Shown here one piece after another: positions 56,382-64,000 of a stretch of DNA of 64,000 bases (the first letter of the stretch is position 1; each line of letters begins with the position of its first letter). The notes below the pieces were generated by a model. The model made no database searches. It saw nothing but the letters and a program-made list of their open reading frames with translations, and was not told the origin of the DNA. Source of the DNA: Catenulispora sp. GP43 (GTDB taxonomy: Bacteria > Actinomycetota > Actinomycetes > Streptomycetales > Catenulisporaceae). Made by a program: the position numbers and the translations under genes. The DNA lies in assembly GCF_041260665.1 (NCBI RefSeq), contig NZ_JBGCCT010000004.1:186001-250000 (forward strand), read 5' to 3'.

Positions 56382-57080
56382 ATGGACCAGCCCCGCGCGA
56401 TGCTCTTCGATTTCTCCGGCACCCTGATGCACTTCGAATCAGCGGAGAACTGGGTGCGCACCGTCACCGACCAGGCCGGGCTCGGCTTGGACGAGGGCGA
56501 GGTGGAGCACTGGGCCGGGCGCCTGAAGGAGGCCGGAGCCTGGTACGGCGCCTATCCGACGCACGTCCCGGACCACCTCGCGGAACTGTATGAGACCCGC
56601 GACCTGGACGCGCCGCACCACCGTGCCTGCTATATCGGCCTGATCCGCGAGTCCGGGTGGCCCTGGCCGGAGCTGGTCGAGGCGCTGTACGAGCGCAGCA
56701 ACTCCCCCGAGGCGTGGGTGCCGTATCCGGACGCGCTGGAGGCCGTGAGCGAGGCCAAGGACCGCGGCCTGGCGACCGCGCTGATCAGCAACATCTCCTT
56801 CGACATCCGGCCGCACCTGAAGCACGCGGGGCTGCTGGACCTGCTGGACGCGGTCGTGCTGAGCTACGAGGTCGGCATGGTGAAGCCGGACCCGAAGATC
56901 TTCCAGCTGGCGTGCGACACGCTGGGCGTGGACCCGGCGTCGGCCGTCATGGTCGGCGACAACGCGGCCGACGGCGGCGGGTCCGCGCTCGGCGTGCGCA
57001 CCCACTACGTCGATCTGGTGCCGGTCGAGCAGCGGCCGGACTCGTTGATCAGCGTGCTGCGAGAGATCACGGCTTCGTAG
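56382..57080 (+). CDS. HAD-superfamily hydrolase
   Basis: A 232-residue protein. Motif I reads D10-F-S12-G-T; the second Asp, the usual acid/base, is Ser. Motif II is in [10 protein letters not shown], the Lys in [11 protein letters not shown], and motif [18 protein letters not shown]. Phosphatase activity may be altered by Ser12. TAGAGT 7 nt before the ATG suggests a leaderless start. The 3' end overlaps the convergent etfD-like gene by 14 bp. Confidence 0.88.
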   Translation: MDQPRAMLFDFSGTLMHFESAENWVRTVTDQAGLGLDEGEVEHWAGRLKEAGAWYGAYPTHVPDHLAELYETRDLDAPHHRACYIGLIRESGWPWPELVEALYERSNSPEAWVPYPDALEAVSEAKDRGLATALISNISFDIRPHLKHAGLLDLLDAVVLSYEVGMVKPDPKIFQLACDTLGVDPASAVMVGDNAADGGGSALGVRTHYVDLVPVEQRPDSLISVLREITAS

Positions 57081-59247
57081 CCGGTTCCTGGCCGGGCGTG
57101 CCCGGGCCGGCGTCCGCCGACGCTTCCCCGGGCCTGCGGACCGAGCGCAGCAGCACCTCGGAGACGTCGGCGACCCGCACCGCCTCGTCGGCCTTGCCCT
57201 GCTGCTTGCGGGTGGCCACGCCGTCGGTGAGCATCACGATGCAGTAGGGGCAGGCGGCGGTCACCAGGTCGGGCGAGGTGCCGAGCGCCTCGTCGGTCCG
57301 GGTCTCGTTGATCCGCGAGCCGATCGTCTCCTCCATCCACATCCGCGCGCCGCCGGCCCCGCAGCAGAACGACTTCTCGCGGTTGCGCGGCATCTCGGTC
57401 AGCTTCACGCCGGGGATGGTGCCGAGGATGTCGCGCGGGGCGTCGAAGACGCGGTTGTGGCGGCCGAGGTAGCAGGGGTCGTGGTAGGTGACCGCGACGT
57501 CCACCTCGCCGGCCGGCTTGATCCTCCCGTCCTTGATCAGCTTGGCCAGCAGCTCGGTGTGGTGCACGACCTCGTAGTGGCCGCCGAGCTGCGGGTACTC
57601 GTTGGCCAGGGTGTTGAAGCAGTGCGCGCAGGTGACGACGATCTTCTTGGCGCCGGCGGTGTTCAGCGTCTCCACGTTCTGCGACGCCAGCTCGTGGAAC
57701 AGGAACTCCTGGCCCAGGCGGCGGGCGGCGTCCCCGGTGCAGGTCTCCCCCGAGCCCAGGATCATGAACTCGACGCCGGCCTCGTGCAGGAGCTCGGCGA
57801 CGTTGCGGGAGGTCTTCTTGGCGTTGTCGTCCAGGGAGCCGGCGCAGCCGACCCAGAAGAGGTACTCGACGTCGTCGGGGATGCGCTCCTCGCCTCCTGC
57901 GCCCAGGACCCGGACCTCGAACGGCAGACCGGCCGTCCACTCCAGGCGGGCCTTGGCGCCGCGGCCCCACGGGTCGCCGTTCTTCTCCAGGTTGCGGAGC
58001 ATCGTGCCGGCCTCGCGCGGGAACTCCGTCTCGATCAGGACCTGGTAGCGGCGCATGTCGACGATGTGGTCGACATGCTCGATGTCCACCGGGCACTGCT
58101 CGACGCAGGCGCCGCAGGTGACGCAGGACCACAGGATGTCGGGGTCGATGACGCCGTTGACGTCCGCGCCGCCGACCAGCGGGCGCTGGGCCTCGGCGAA
58201 GACGTCCACGGCGCTCGTCTCCAGCGCCGCCTTGGCGTCCTCGCCTTCGGCGAGCAGGTACGGCGCCTTGGCCAGCGCGTGGTCGCGCAGGCTCATGATG
58301 AGCAGCTTCGGACTCAGCGGCTTCTCGGTGTTCCAGGCCGGGCACTGCGACTGGCAGCGGCCGCACTCGGTGCAGGTGGCCAGGTCCAGCAGGCCCTTCC
58401 AGGTGAAGTCCTCGATCGCGCCGCGGCCGATCTTGTCGTCCTCGCCCGGGTCCTCGAAGTCCACGGCCTTGCCGGCCGAGTAGACCGGCAGCAGCGGGCC
58501 CAGGGCGCGGGGGCGGCGGGAGAAGGCGATGTTGAACGGGGCCAGGAAGATGTGCAGGTGCTTGGAGTGCACGACCAGCACCAGGAAGCTCAGGACCACG
58601 CCGAGCGAGAGCAGCAGGCCGGCGGTCTCCAAGACGTCGTTGCCGGTCTTACCCGCACCGTGCAGCAGGTGGCCGGCGGCCTGGCTGGCGAACGCGCCGT
58701 GGGGGAAGGGGAAGTTGCCGGTGTTGATCTGCGCGCCGCGGTAGAGCAGCAGGGTCCACATGACGTTGAAGATCATGAAGAGCACGACCCACGCGGCGGT
58801 GGTGTGGGAGCCGAAGAAGCGGGACCCGCGGCCGCGCTTCTCAGGGTCCTGACGGAGGCGGATCACGGCGAAGGCCAGCAGCCCGGCCAGGACCGCGACG
58901 ATGAAGAAGTCCTCCAGGAAGCCCAGCCAGGCGTCGGTGCCGATGAGCGGGATGTGGAAGTCCCGGTCGAACAGCGCGCCGAAGCCCTCGGCGATCGTCG
59001 CGCCGAGGATGACGAAGCCCCAGAACACCGCGAAGTGCGCGGCGCCGGGACCGGACCATTTCAGGAGCTTGCGCTGCCCGAAGACCTCGGTCACGACGGC
59101 CCACAGCCGCCTTCCCGGTTGGTCTGTGCGCCCCGGCTCGGCCGGCTGCATCGTGCGGCCCAGGCGATAGAGCATCAGCACACGGCGTCCGGCCAACGCG
59201 AACGCCGTGAGCGTGATCGCCGCGCCGATGATGAGTCGTACAGCCAC
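57067..59247 (-). CDS. Membrane Fe-S oxidoreductase, EtfD-like
   Basis: A 726-residue protein from GTG 59247, 5 nt after GGAGG. The N-terminal 260 residues hold about five membrane helices of the nitrate-reductase gamma type. Two 4Fe-4S motifs follow, CTECGRCQSQCP and CVTCGACVEQCP, then two CCG domains (HDPCYLGRHN and FCCGAGGARMWMEE). In mycobacteria EtfD takes electrons from EtfAB during fatty-acid oxidation and gives them to the quinone pool. It lies 12 nt behind etfA, supporting that role. Confidence 0.92.
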   Translation of the reverse strand: MAVRLIIGAAITLTAFALAGRRVLMLYRLGRTMQPAEPGRTDQPGRRLWAVVTEVFGQRKLLKWSGPGAAHFAVFWGFVILGATIAEGFGALFDRDFHIPLIGTDAWLGFLEDFFIVAVLAGLLAFAVIRLRQDPEKRGRGSRFFGSHTTAAWVVLFMIFNVMWTLLLYRGAQINTGNFPFPHGAFASQAAGHLLHGAGKTGNDVLETAGLLLSLGVVLSFLVLVVHSKHLHIFLAPFNIAFSRRPRALGPLLPVYSAGKAVDFEDPGEDDKIGRGAIEDFTWKGLLDLATCTECGRCQSQCPAWNTEKPLSPKLLIMSLRDHALAKAPYLLAEGEDAKAALETSAVDVFAEAQRPLVGGADVNGVIDPDILWSCVTCGACVEQCPVDIEHVDHIVDMRRYQVLIETEFPREAGTMLRNLEKNGDPWGRGAKARLEWTAGLPFEVRVLGAGGEERIPDDVEYLFWVGCAGSLDDNAKKTSRNVAELLHEAGVEFMILGSGETCTGDAARRLGQEFLFHELASQNVETLNTAGAKKIVVTCAHCFNTLANEYPQLGGHYEVVHHTELLAKLIKDGRIKPAGEVDVAVTYHDPCYLGRHNRVFDAPRDILGTIPGVKLTEMPRNREKSFCCGAGGARMWMEETIGSRINETRTDEALGTSPDLVTAACPYCIVMLTDGVATRKQQGKADEAVRVADVSEVLLRSVRRPGEASADAGPGTPGQEPATKP

Positions 59248-59259
59248 AGGGGCCTCCGT

Positions 59260-60243
59260 TCAGGTGATCGGGATACGGGCTCTGATTTCCTCGAGGAGAG
59301 CGGGCAGGATGGCGCGGGCGTCACCCACGACGCCGAGTTCGGCGAGCTTGAAGATCGGGGCCGCCGGGTCGTCGCCGATCGCCACGACGGTCTTCGCCCC
59401 CTGCATCCCGGCGCGGTGCCGGACCGAGCCGGAGACGCCGCAGGCCAGGTACAGGCGCGGGTTGACGGTCTTGCCGGTGAGGCCGACGCGCGCCTCCGGC
59501 GGGATCCAGCCGAGTTCGGCGGCGGTGTGCGAGCCGGCCAAGGCGGCGCCGAGGGCCTCCGCGACGTCGGCGAGGACGGCGAAGGCGGCGCGGGAGCCGA
59601 GGCCGCGGCCGCCGGCGACGACGATGTCGGCGTGGTCCAGGGCGGGCGCGGCGGCGCGGGGCTTGGGGGTCGCGACGATGCGCGGAGCGCGAGTCCTGGA
59701 GGGTTCGACGGCGATGGTGCGCACGGCCGGGACCGCGGGGCTCGGCTCGGGGACGGCGGCCTCGGGGCGGACGGTGATGATCGGGGTGCCGCGGACGACC
59801 GTCGACTCGACGAGGTGGGAATCCGCCAGGCAGCGCTGGACGGCTATGGGGCCGGGGCGGATGTCGACGGCGTCGGTGATGATGCCGGAGTCGAGACGGA
59901 TCGCCAGGCGGGCGGCGGCCTCCTGGCCTCGGTGGGTGGCGGCTATGAGGATCGCGGCGGGATCGAGATGCCGCGCCACGGCCACCAGGAGGTCGGTTTC
60001 CGTGCCTGTGACGGATTCGCTCGGGCCCCGTTGCCCGGGCAGCGATATCGCAGAACTGTCCGGGCACCAGATCTCCGTCGCGCCGTGGCGCCCCAGGACC
60101 CCGATCGTCTCCTCGTCGGGCCGCGCCGGGCACACCGCGACCGGCTCCCCCAGCCGCCGAGCCAGCGTCAGCAGCGCGCACGCCGAGCGCCGCACCGTGC
60201 CCTCGCGCGCGTCGCGGTCGACGAGCGCCACCACTTTCGCCAT
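59260..60243 (-). CDS. etfA: Electron transfer flavoprotein alpha subunit
   Basis: A 327-residue protein with AAGGAGG before the ATG. The C-terminal FAD domain has VVAGGRGLGSRAAFAVL, LGWIPPEARVGLTGKTVNPR, YLACGVSGSVRHRAGMQG and VAIGDDPAAPIFKLAELGVV, diagnostic of EtfA. The N-terminal domain is more divergent than usual. It is the second gene of the etfB-etfA-etfD operon. Confidence 0.95.
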   Translation of the reverse strand: MAKVVALVDRDAREGTVRRSACALLTLARRLGEPVAVCPARPDEETIGVLGRHGATEIWCPDSSAISLPGQRGPSESVTGTETDLLVAVARHLDPAAILIAATHRGQEAAARLAIRLDSGIITDAVDIRPGPIAVQRCLADSHLVESTVVRGTPIITVRPEAAVPEPSPAVPAVRTIAVEPSRTRAPRIVATPKPRAAAPALDHADIVVAGGRGLGSRAAFAVLADVAEALGAALAGSHTAAELGWIPPEARVGLTGKTVNPRLYLACGVSGSVRHRAGMQGAKTVVAIGDDPAAPIFKLAELGVVGDARAILPALLEEIRARIPIT

Positions 60244-60276
60244 CCGGCCTCCTTGCCGTGATGTCGGTCGTGCGGG

Positions 60277-61059
60277 TCAGAGGAACTGTCGTCGGGTCAG
60301 GAAGTCGGCGATCCGGGCGGCCGCCGCCGCGGGGTCCTCGTTCACGGTCGTGGTGCGCGCCTCGGCGCGGGTGACGCCGGTGACCTTCGTCGCGGCGGCG
60401 GCCAGGCCCACCTCGTCCGGCCCGATGCCCAGGTCGTCCAGAGACCAGGTGCGGACCAGCTTCTGGCGGGCGTCGGCGACGGCTTCGAAGCGGGGGTAGC
60501 GGGGTTCGCCGCTGCGGTCGGTGACCGAGACCACGGCGGGCATCGCGGCGGCCAGTTCCTCGGTGCCGGTGCCGGGGGCGTCCTCGCGGGTGGCGAAGAG
60601 CATGTCCTCCTCGGTCTCCAGGGTGTCGCAGCAGCACAGGGCCGGGACGCCCAGGCGCTCGGCGAGCATCGCGGGGATCACGGACATCGCCGAATCCGTG
60701 GAGGCGGTGCCGCACAGGACGAGGTCGAAGCCGAGGCGGCGGCAGGCGGCGGCCAGGACCAGGGAGGTGGCCGGGGCGTCGCTGCCGTGCAGGGCGTCGT
60801 CCAGAACGTGCACGCCCTCGTCGGCGCCGCGGGCCAGTGCGGAGCGCAGCGCCCCGCTCGCTCCGGACGGGCCCATGGTCAGGGCGGTGACCTGCACGTC
60901 GAGACGACGGCAGGCGATGCGCGCGGCCTGCTCGACCGCGTATTCGTCGGCGTCCTGCAGGCGGCAGCGCACCGCCGACCGGTCCACCGTCAGATCACGG
61001 CCGAACGACACCTCCGCCACCGCTTGCGGGACGTGCTTGGTCAAAACGACGATCTTCAT
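60277..61059 (-). CDS. etfB: Electron transfer flavoprotein beta subunit
   Basis: A 260-residue protein with GAGGTG 5 nt before the ATG. Family marks: MKIVVLTKHVPQ, DADEYAVEQAARI, ALTMGPSGASGALRSALARG and VLCGTASTDSAMSVIPAMLAE. It binds AMP and pairs with EtfA to accept electrons from acyl-CoA or similar dehydrogenases. It is the first gene of the operon. Confidence 0.95.
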   Translation of the reverse strand: MKIVVLTKHVPQAVAEVSFGRDLTVDRSAVRCRLQDADEYAVEQAARIACRRLDVQVTALTMGPSGASGALRSALARGADEGVHVLDDALHGSDAPATSLVLAAACRRLGFDLVLCGTASTDSAMSVIPAMLAERLGVPALCCCDTLETEEDMLFATREDAPGTGTEELAAAMPAVVSVTDRSGEPRYPRFEAVADARQKLVRTWSLDDLGIGPDEVGLAAAATKVTGVTRAEARTTTVNEDPAAAAARIADFLTRRQFL

Positions 61060-61111
61060 CCCACACCTCGCAACTGCTGCGGGAGTGTAGAGGCCTGATG
61101 ACCAATGGAGA

Positions 61112-61146
61112 AGACCCCTGACACGCACGGTGCGCGTCAGGGGTCT
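61112..61146 (-). terminator. Terminator after copZ
   Basis: AGACCCCTGACACGCA and TGCGCGTCAGGGGTCT pair over 16 positions with one mismatch around CGG, separating copZ from etfB. Confidence 0.8.
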
Positions 61147-61174
61147 CGCGGACACCCCGGAGGGTGATGCCGGG

Positions 61175-61501
61175 TCAGTGGACCAGGGTGTAGCCGGCCT
61201 CCTCGACGGCGGCCTCGACGGCCTCGGCCGCGAGCGGGGCGGCACTGGTGACGGTGACCAGGCCGGTCTCCAGGACCACCTCCACCTGCCGCACGCCGTC
61301 GATCGCGCTGACCTCCTCCGTCACCGACTTGACGCAGTGACCGCAGGTCATGCCCGATACGGTGTAAACGGTGGTCGTGACGTCCTCGGACACGAGGCTC
61401 TCCTTCGGGGCGGCGGCGACGGCTGCGGAATCGGCTGTGGCACAACAAGAACAGCCCGAGGCGGCGGAGGCCTCAGTCTGGATCACAGTCAGCTCGGTCA
61501 T
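61175..61501 (-). CDS. copZ: HMA-domain copper chaperone, CopZ-like
   Basis: A 108-residue protein. The HMA domain (about 43-108) has GMTCGHC with Cys53 and Cys56, and the beta-alpha-beta-beta-alpha-beta pattern. An extra N-terminal 40 residues contain GCSCC, a second possible metal site not found in minimal CopZ. TATAGT lies about 7 nt before the ATG, so the message is probably leaderless. A CsoR-type operator overlaps the promoter. Confidence 0.92.
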   Translation of the reverse strand: MTELTVIQTEASAASGCSCCATADSAAVAAAPKESLVSEDVTTTVYTVSGMTCGHCVKSVTEEVSAIDGVRQVEVVLETGLVTVTSAAPLAAEAVEAAVEEAGYTLVH

Positions 61502-61511
61502 GCCGGCTACT

Positions 61512-61528
61512 ATACCCCCCTAGGGTAT
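61512..61528. promoter_or_regulatory. CsoR-like copper operator
   Basis: ATACCCCCCTAGGGTAT, with arms ATACCC / GGGTAT, matches the pseudo-palindromic G/C-rich operators of CsoR copper-sensing repressors. It overlaps the putative -10 region of copZ. Copper would release the repressor (family knowledge); no csoR gene is in the window. Confidence 0.75.
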
Positions 61529-61588
61529 TGACCCCCGAGGGCCGGCCTGTGATCTCGATCACAGACCGGCTACCTCACATCAAGAGCC

Positions 61589-62455
61589 TCAGCGGACGTC
61601 CAAGGTCACCGCGGCGATGTGCAGCACCCCGGCCGTCTGGAACTGCAGGTACATCCGCCACTGCCCGGCCTTCGGCAGCGTCGCCTCGAAGGTCAGGTCC
61701 GGACCGCCGGTCGGGGTGATCGCGATCCCGCCCTGCGGGTGCAGGTGCGCCATCGCCAGGTCGCCGGCGTGGAAGCCGGACAGGTGGGCGTAGGTCTCCA
61801 GGTAGGGCTCCAGATCCGTCACCGGCTTGCCGTCCTTGGCGATCGACACCTTGAGCGGCATCTCCATCCCGGCCATCAGCTGCGAGGAGTCGACCGTGAG
61901 GGTGTAGCCGTCGGCGGTGGCCGTCGAGGACGCGGCGGGCAGCGGCCGGTCCGGGGCCGACCCGGCGGAGGTCACCTGGTCGGACAGCACCAGCGGTACC
62001 GCCTTGCCGTCCGCGCCCTTGGCGATGAACTGCGCGTAGACCCGGTACGTGCCGGGCCCGGCGGCCTCGGTCGGCGCGGTCCACGTGCCATCCGCGGCCA
62101 TCGTCGGGTGCACGTGCTGGAAGCCGGACAGATCCGAGCGAATCAGGTAGAAGTGCATGAGCTTGGTCTGCTCGGGGTCGAAGGCGGTGACCGGCTTGCC
62201 GCCGGGGCCAAGGATCCGGAAGCCGAAGCCGGCGGCCGCGACCGACTTGCCGGTCGGGGCCAGGGTGTAGCCCTGAGCGCTGGCGGCCAGGCCGTCGCCC
62301 ATGTACATGGGCTCGCCGCCGGCCATGCCGGTCATGCCGGTCATCCCGTCCATGCCGGCCATCGAGGAGTGGGAGTGGGAAGTACTGGAGCACGCCGCCA
62401 GGAGAAGAAAGGCGGGAACGAGGGCGAGAATGCGGACACGATTGGCCGAACGCAT
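61589..62455 (-). CDS. Met/His-rich lipoprotein of a copper locus
   Basis: A 288-residue protein. The lipobox is before Cys22. Residues 27-52 are a Ser/His/Met-rich segment (SHSHSS, then MAGMDGMTGMTGMAGG), a plausible copper-binding tail. The remainder has two beta-rich halves with HVHP, SQLMAGMEMPL and LHPQGG motifs that also place His and Met. I do not know its enzymology. It lies upstream of copZ on the same strand and probably binds copper on the outer face of the membrane (inference). Confidence 0.8.
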   Translation of the reverse strand: MRSANRVRILALVPAFLLLAACSSTSHSHSSMAGMDGMTGMTGMAGGEPMYMGDGLAASAQGYTLAPTGKSVAAAGFGFRILGPGGKPVTAFDPEQTKLMHFYLIRSDLSGFQHVHPTMAADGTWTAPTEAAGPGTYRVYAQFIAKGADGKAVPLVLSDQVTSAGSAPDRPLPAASSTATADGYTLTVDSSQLMAGMEMPLKVSIAKDGKPVTDLEPYLETYAHLSGFHAGDLAMAHLHPQGGIAITPTGGPDLTFEATLPKAGQWRMYLQFQTAGVLHIAAVTLDVR

Positions 62456-62507
62456 GAGAATGAGACCTTCCGGAAGTACGTGAACGGTTGACGGGATCAG
62501 CCGTCTG

Positions 62508-62942
62508 TCACGTCCGGGAGATGCTCAGCGTGTGCAGGATGTCGACGCCGGCCCGGGGTGGGCCGTGCGGCCAGCGCGAGTGGACCAGGCGCGGCACCGG
62601 CGGCAGTCCGGGCTGCCACAGCGCTATGACCACGAGGAACAGCGCCAGGAACAGGGCCGACATACCTTCCGGACGCAGCGGGACACAGGACTCGCCGGCC
62701 TGCATATGGGCGGCTGTCTGCTGCGGTTCGCTGACCGAGGTCGGCGCGTCGGCATGCGACGGCACCGCCGCCGGCATCGCGGACTCCATATGCGATGACA
62801 CCGGCATCGACACTGGCACCGACATCCGCATCGACATCGGCATGCAGTGCATCGACGGAGCACTGAGGCCGTGCATCAGGAACAGCCCGGCGAGCACCGC
62901 GAACAGCAGCATCACGCGCCGCCGCCCGGGCCCCGGGGCCAT
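62508..62942 (-). CDS. Small Met/His-rich membrane protein (DUF6153-like)
   Basis: A 144-residue protein; ATG 62942 follows GGGAGGG, while ATG 62954 lacks an SD. The first hydrophobic helix has LFAVLAGLFLMHGLS. A Met/Ser/Pro/His outer segment follows (SMHCMPMSMRMSVPVSMPV), then a second helix near 100-118. It resembles short actinobacterial membrane proteins found beside copper genes. A role in envelope metal handling is inferred. Confidence 0.7.
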   Translation of the reverse strand: MAPGPGRRRVMLLFAVLAGLFLMHGLSAPSMHCMPMSMRMSVPVSMPVSSHMESAMPAAVPSHADAPTSVSEPQQTAAHMQAGESCVPLRPEGMSALFLALFLVVIALWQPGLPPVPRLVHSRWPHGPPRAGVDILHTLSISRT

Positions 62943-62959
62943 GATCCCTCCCATGCTGG

Positions 62960-62976
62960 ATACCAGTTACCGGTAT
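62960..62976. promoter_or_regulatory. ATACC / GGTAT inverted repeat in divergent promoter
   Basis: ATACC (62960-62964) and GGTAT (62972-62976) are inverted arms 7 nt apart in the 60-bp divergent gap, overlapping TATAGGGTAGT, a possible promoter core for the permease. It may be a second metal-responsive operator, though it is shorter than the copZ site. Confidence 0.4.
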
Positions 62977-63002
62977 AGGGTAGTGCCCGGGAGGCGGAAG
63001 CG

Positions 63003-64000
63003 ATGGGTGCGATCACACATGCGTTGAAAATCACGGGAACCATGACCTGGGAGATCACCTGGGCCCTGATCCTGGGCTTCACACTCTCGGCGATCATCCA
63101 GGCGGTGGTGCACAAGTCGACGATCGGGCGGCTGCTCGGCGACGACCGGCCGCGGACGCTGGCGGTGGCCTCGGCGCTGGGGGCGGCCTCGTCCTCGTGC
63201 TCCTACGCGGCGGTGGCGCTGGCGCGCTCGTTGTTCCGCAAGGGGGCGGACTTCACCGCCGCGACGGCGTTCGCGATCGCCTCCACCAACCTGGTGCTGG
63301 AGCTCGGCGTGATCCTGTGGCTGCTGATGGGCTGGCAGTTCACCGCCGCGGAGTTCATCGGCGGCCCGGTCATGATCGTGGTGCTGGCGCTGCTGTTCCG
63401 GCGGTTCCTGAAGCCGGCCCTGACGCGCCAGGCGCGCGAGCAGGCCGACCGCGGGATCGCGGGGTCCATGGAGGGGCACGCGGCGATGGACATGGCGGTG
63501 CCCGGGGACGGCCCGTTCCTGCGGCGGCTGCTCTCGCGCGCCGGGTTCACCTCGGTGTCGCACGTGTTCGTGATGGAGTGGGCCGCGATCCTGCGGGACC
63601 TGGTGATCGGGCTGTTCATCGCCGGGGCCATCGCGGCCTGGGTGCCGGACTCGTTCTGGGAGCACTTCTTCCTGACCGGGCACCCGGTCCTGAGCGGGCT
63701 GTGGGGCCCGCTGATCGGGCCGGTGGTGGCGGTGATCAGCTTCGTGTGCTCGATCGGGAACGTGCCGCTCGCGCTGGTGCTGTGGAAGGGCGGGATCAGC
63801 TTCGGCGGCGTGACGTCGTTCATCTTCGCGGACCTGCTGATCCTGCCGATCCTGAACATCTACAAGAAGTACTACGGCAAGCGGATGGCCTGGTTCATGC
63901 TGTGGACCTTCTTCATCGCGATGGCCGGCGCCGGATACGTGGTGGAACTGCTGTTCAACGCCTTCGGCTGGATCCCGGAGCGCGGCGGGACGACGGTGAT
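63003..64000 (+). CDS. Predicted permease (ArsP/DUF318 family), 3' end outside window
   Basis: The frame is open from ATG 63003 (SD GGGAGG) to the window edge, 332 codons. About eight membrane helices are visible. SSSCSYAAVALARSLF, and later SFVCSIGNVPLALVLW, carry the paired Cys/Ser signatures of this permease family. An internal soluble loop has GSMEGHAAMDMAV. Characterised members export organoarsenicals; others are linked to copper or redox stress. The adjoining Met-rich genes suggest metal efflux (inference). Confidence 0.88.
   Translation, partial: MGAITHALKITGTMTWEITWALILGFTLSAIIQAVVHKSTIGRLLGDDRPRTLAVASALGAASSSCSYAAVALARSLFRKGADFTAATAFAIASTNLVLELGVILWLLMGWQFTAAEFIGGPVMIVVLALLFRRFLKPALTRQAREQADRGIAGSMEGHAAMDMAVPGDGPFLRRLLSRAGFTSVSHVFVMEWAAILRDLVIGLFIAGAIAAWVPDSFWEHFFLTGHPVLSGLWGPLIGPVVAVISFVCSIGNVPLALVLWKGGISFGGVTSFIFADLLILPILNIYKKYYGKRMAWFMLWTFFIAMAGAGYVVELLFNAFGWIPERGGTTV

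Overview
The window is very GC-rich DNA with tightly packed genes, many GTG starts and 4-nt ATGA/GTGA overlaps. It also carries features typical of actinomycetes: several ECF sigma factors, DUF574 and DUF1023 proteins, a TIGR03086-type protein, a LanL-type lanthipeptide enzyme, and DasR-like boxes before a chitinase. This points to a filamentous soil actinobacterium of the Streptomyces/Catenulispora kind; the genus is inference. I saw no rRNA, tRNA, CRISPR array, integrase or intact transposase. The content is chromosomal, accessory in style, and rich in carbohydrate and stress functions.

Layout. 1-5.5 kb: a partial gene fusing an ECF sigma factor through a zinc motif and a membrane helix to a GH128 (endo-beta-1,3-glucanase-type) domain. 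Next come an ECF sigma/Rieske operon and a divergent cupredoxin/metallophosphoesterase/membrane-protein operon, which share a mirrored promoter motif. 5.5-11.1 kb: a beta-helix lipoprotein, a PHP metallohydrolase, a TPR membrane protein, a DUF1772 protein, a DinB-like protein and a SigX5-type sigma factor. 11.2-19.6 kb: a beta-glucoside use locus (GH1 glucosidase, five-gene family-5 ABC importer, LacI regulator). 19.9-25.0 kb: a DUF1023 hydrolase and a GT4-fusion/GH130 operon. 25.1-29.4 kb: dodecin, a Mut7-C protein, DUF1266, a DeoR regulator and an Mrr-type nuclease.

29.3-32.2 kb: a compact class III/IV-type lanthipeptide locus, with a synthetase and a previously uncalled 55-residue precursor gene. 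32.3-40.2 kb: LtrA, GNAT, an NmrA-like protein, AraC, a four-hairpin array, a ROK regulator, a frameshifted gene and a four-helix sensor-like membrane protein. 40.4-43.3 kb: a secreted GH18 chitinase behind two DasR-like boxes, a hypothetical and an HD protein. 43.3-47.2 kb: a GlcD/GlcF-like oxidase plus a D-amino-acid PLP enzyme in one operon. 47.3-55 kb: an alpha/beta hydrolase, a PKD/cell-wall-binding secreted protein, a PAS-GGDEF-EAL protein paired with a DUF574 methyltransferase, and dihydrolipoyl dehydrogenase.

55.1-57.1 kb: a decayed wrbA relic abutting a 13-copy 15-bp minisatellite, then an alpha/beta hydrolase and a HAD protein. 57.1-61.1 kb: etfB-etfA-etfD electron-transfer genes. 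61.2-64.0 kb: a copper or metal handling cluster (CopZ behind a CsoR-like operator, two Met/His-rich envelope proteins, and a permease that runs off the window). The most interesting items are the lanthipeptide locus with its hidden precursor, the sigma-factor/glycanase transmembrane fusion, the mirrored ECF promoters and the four-hairpin array.
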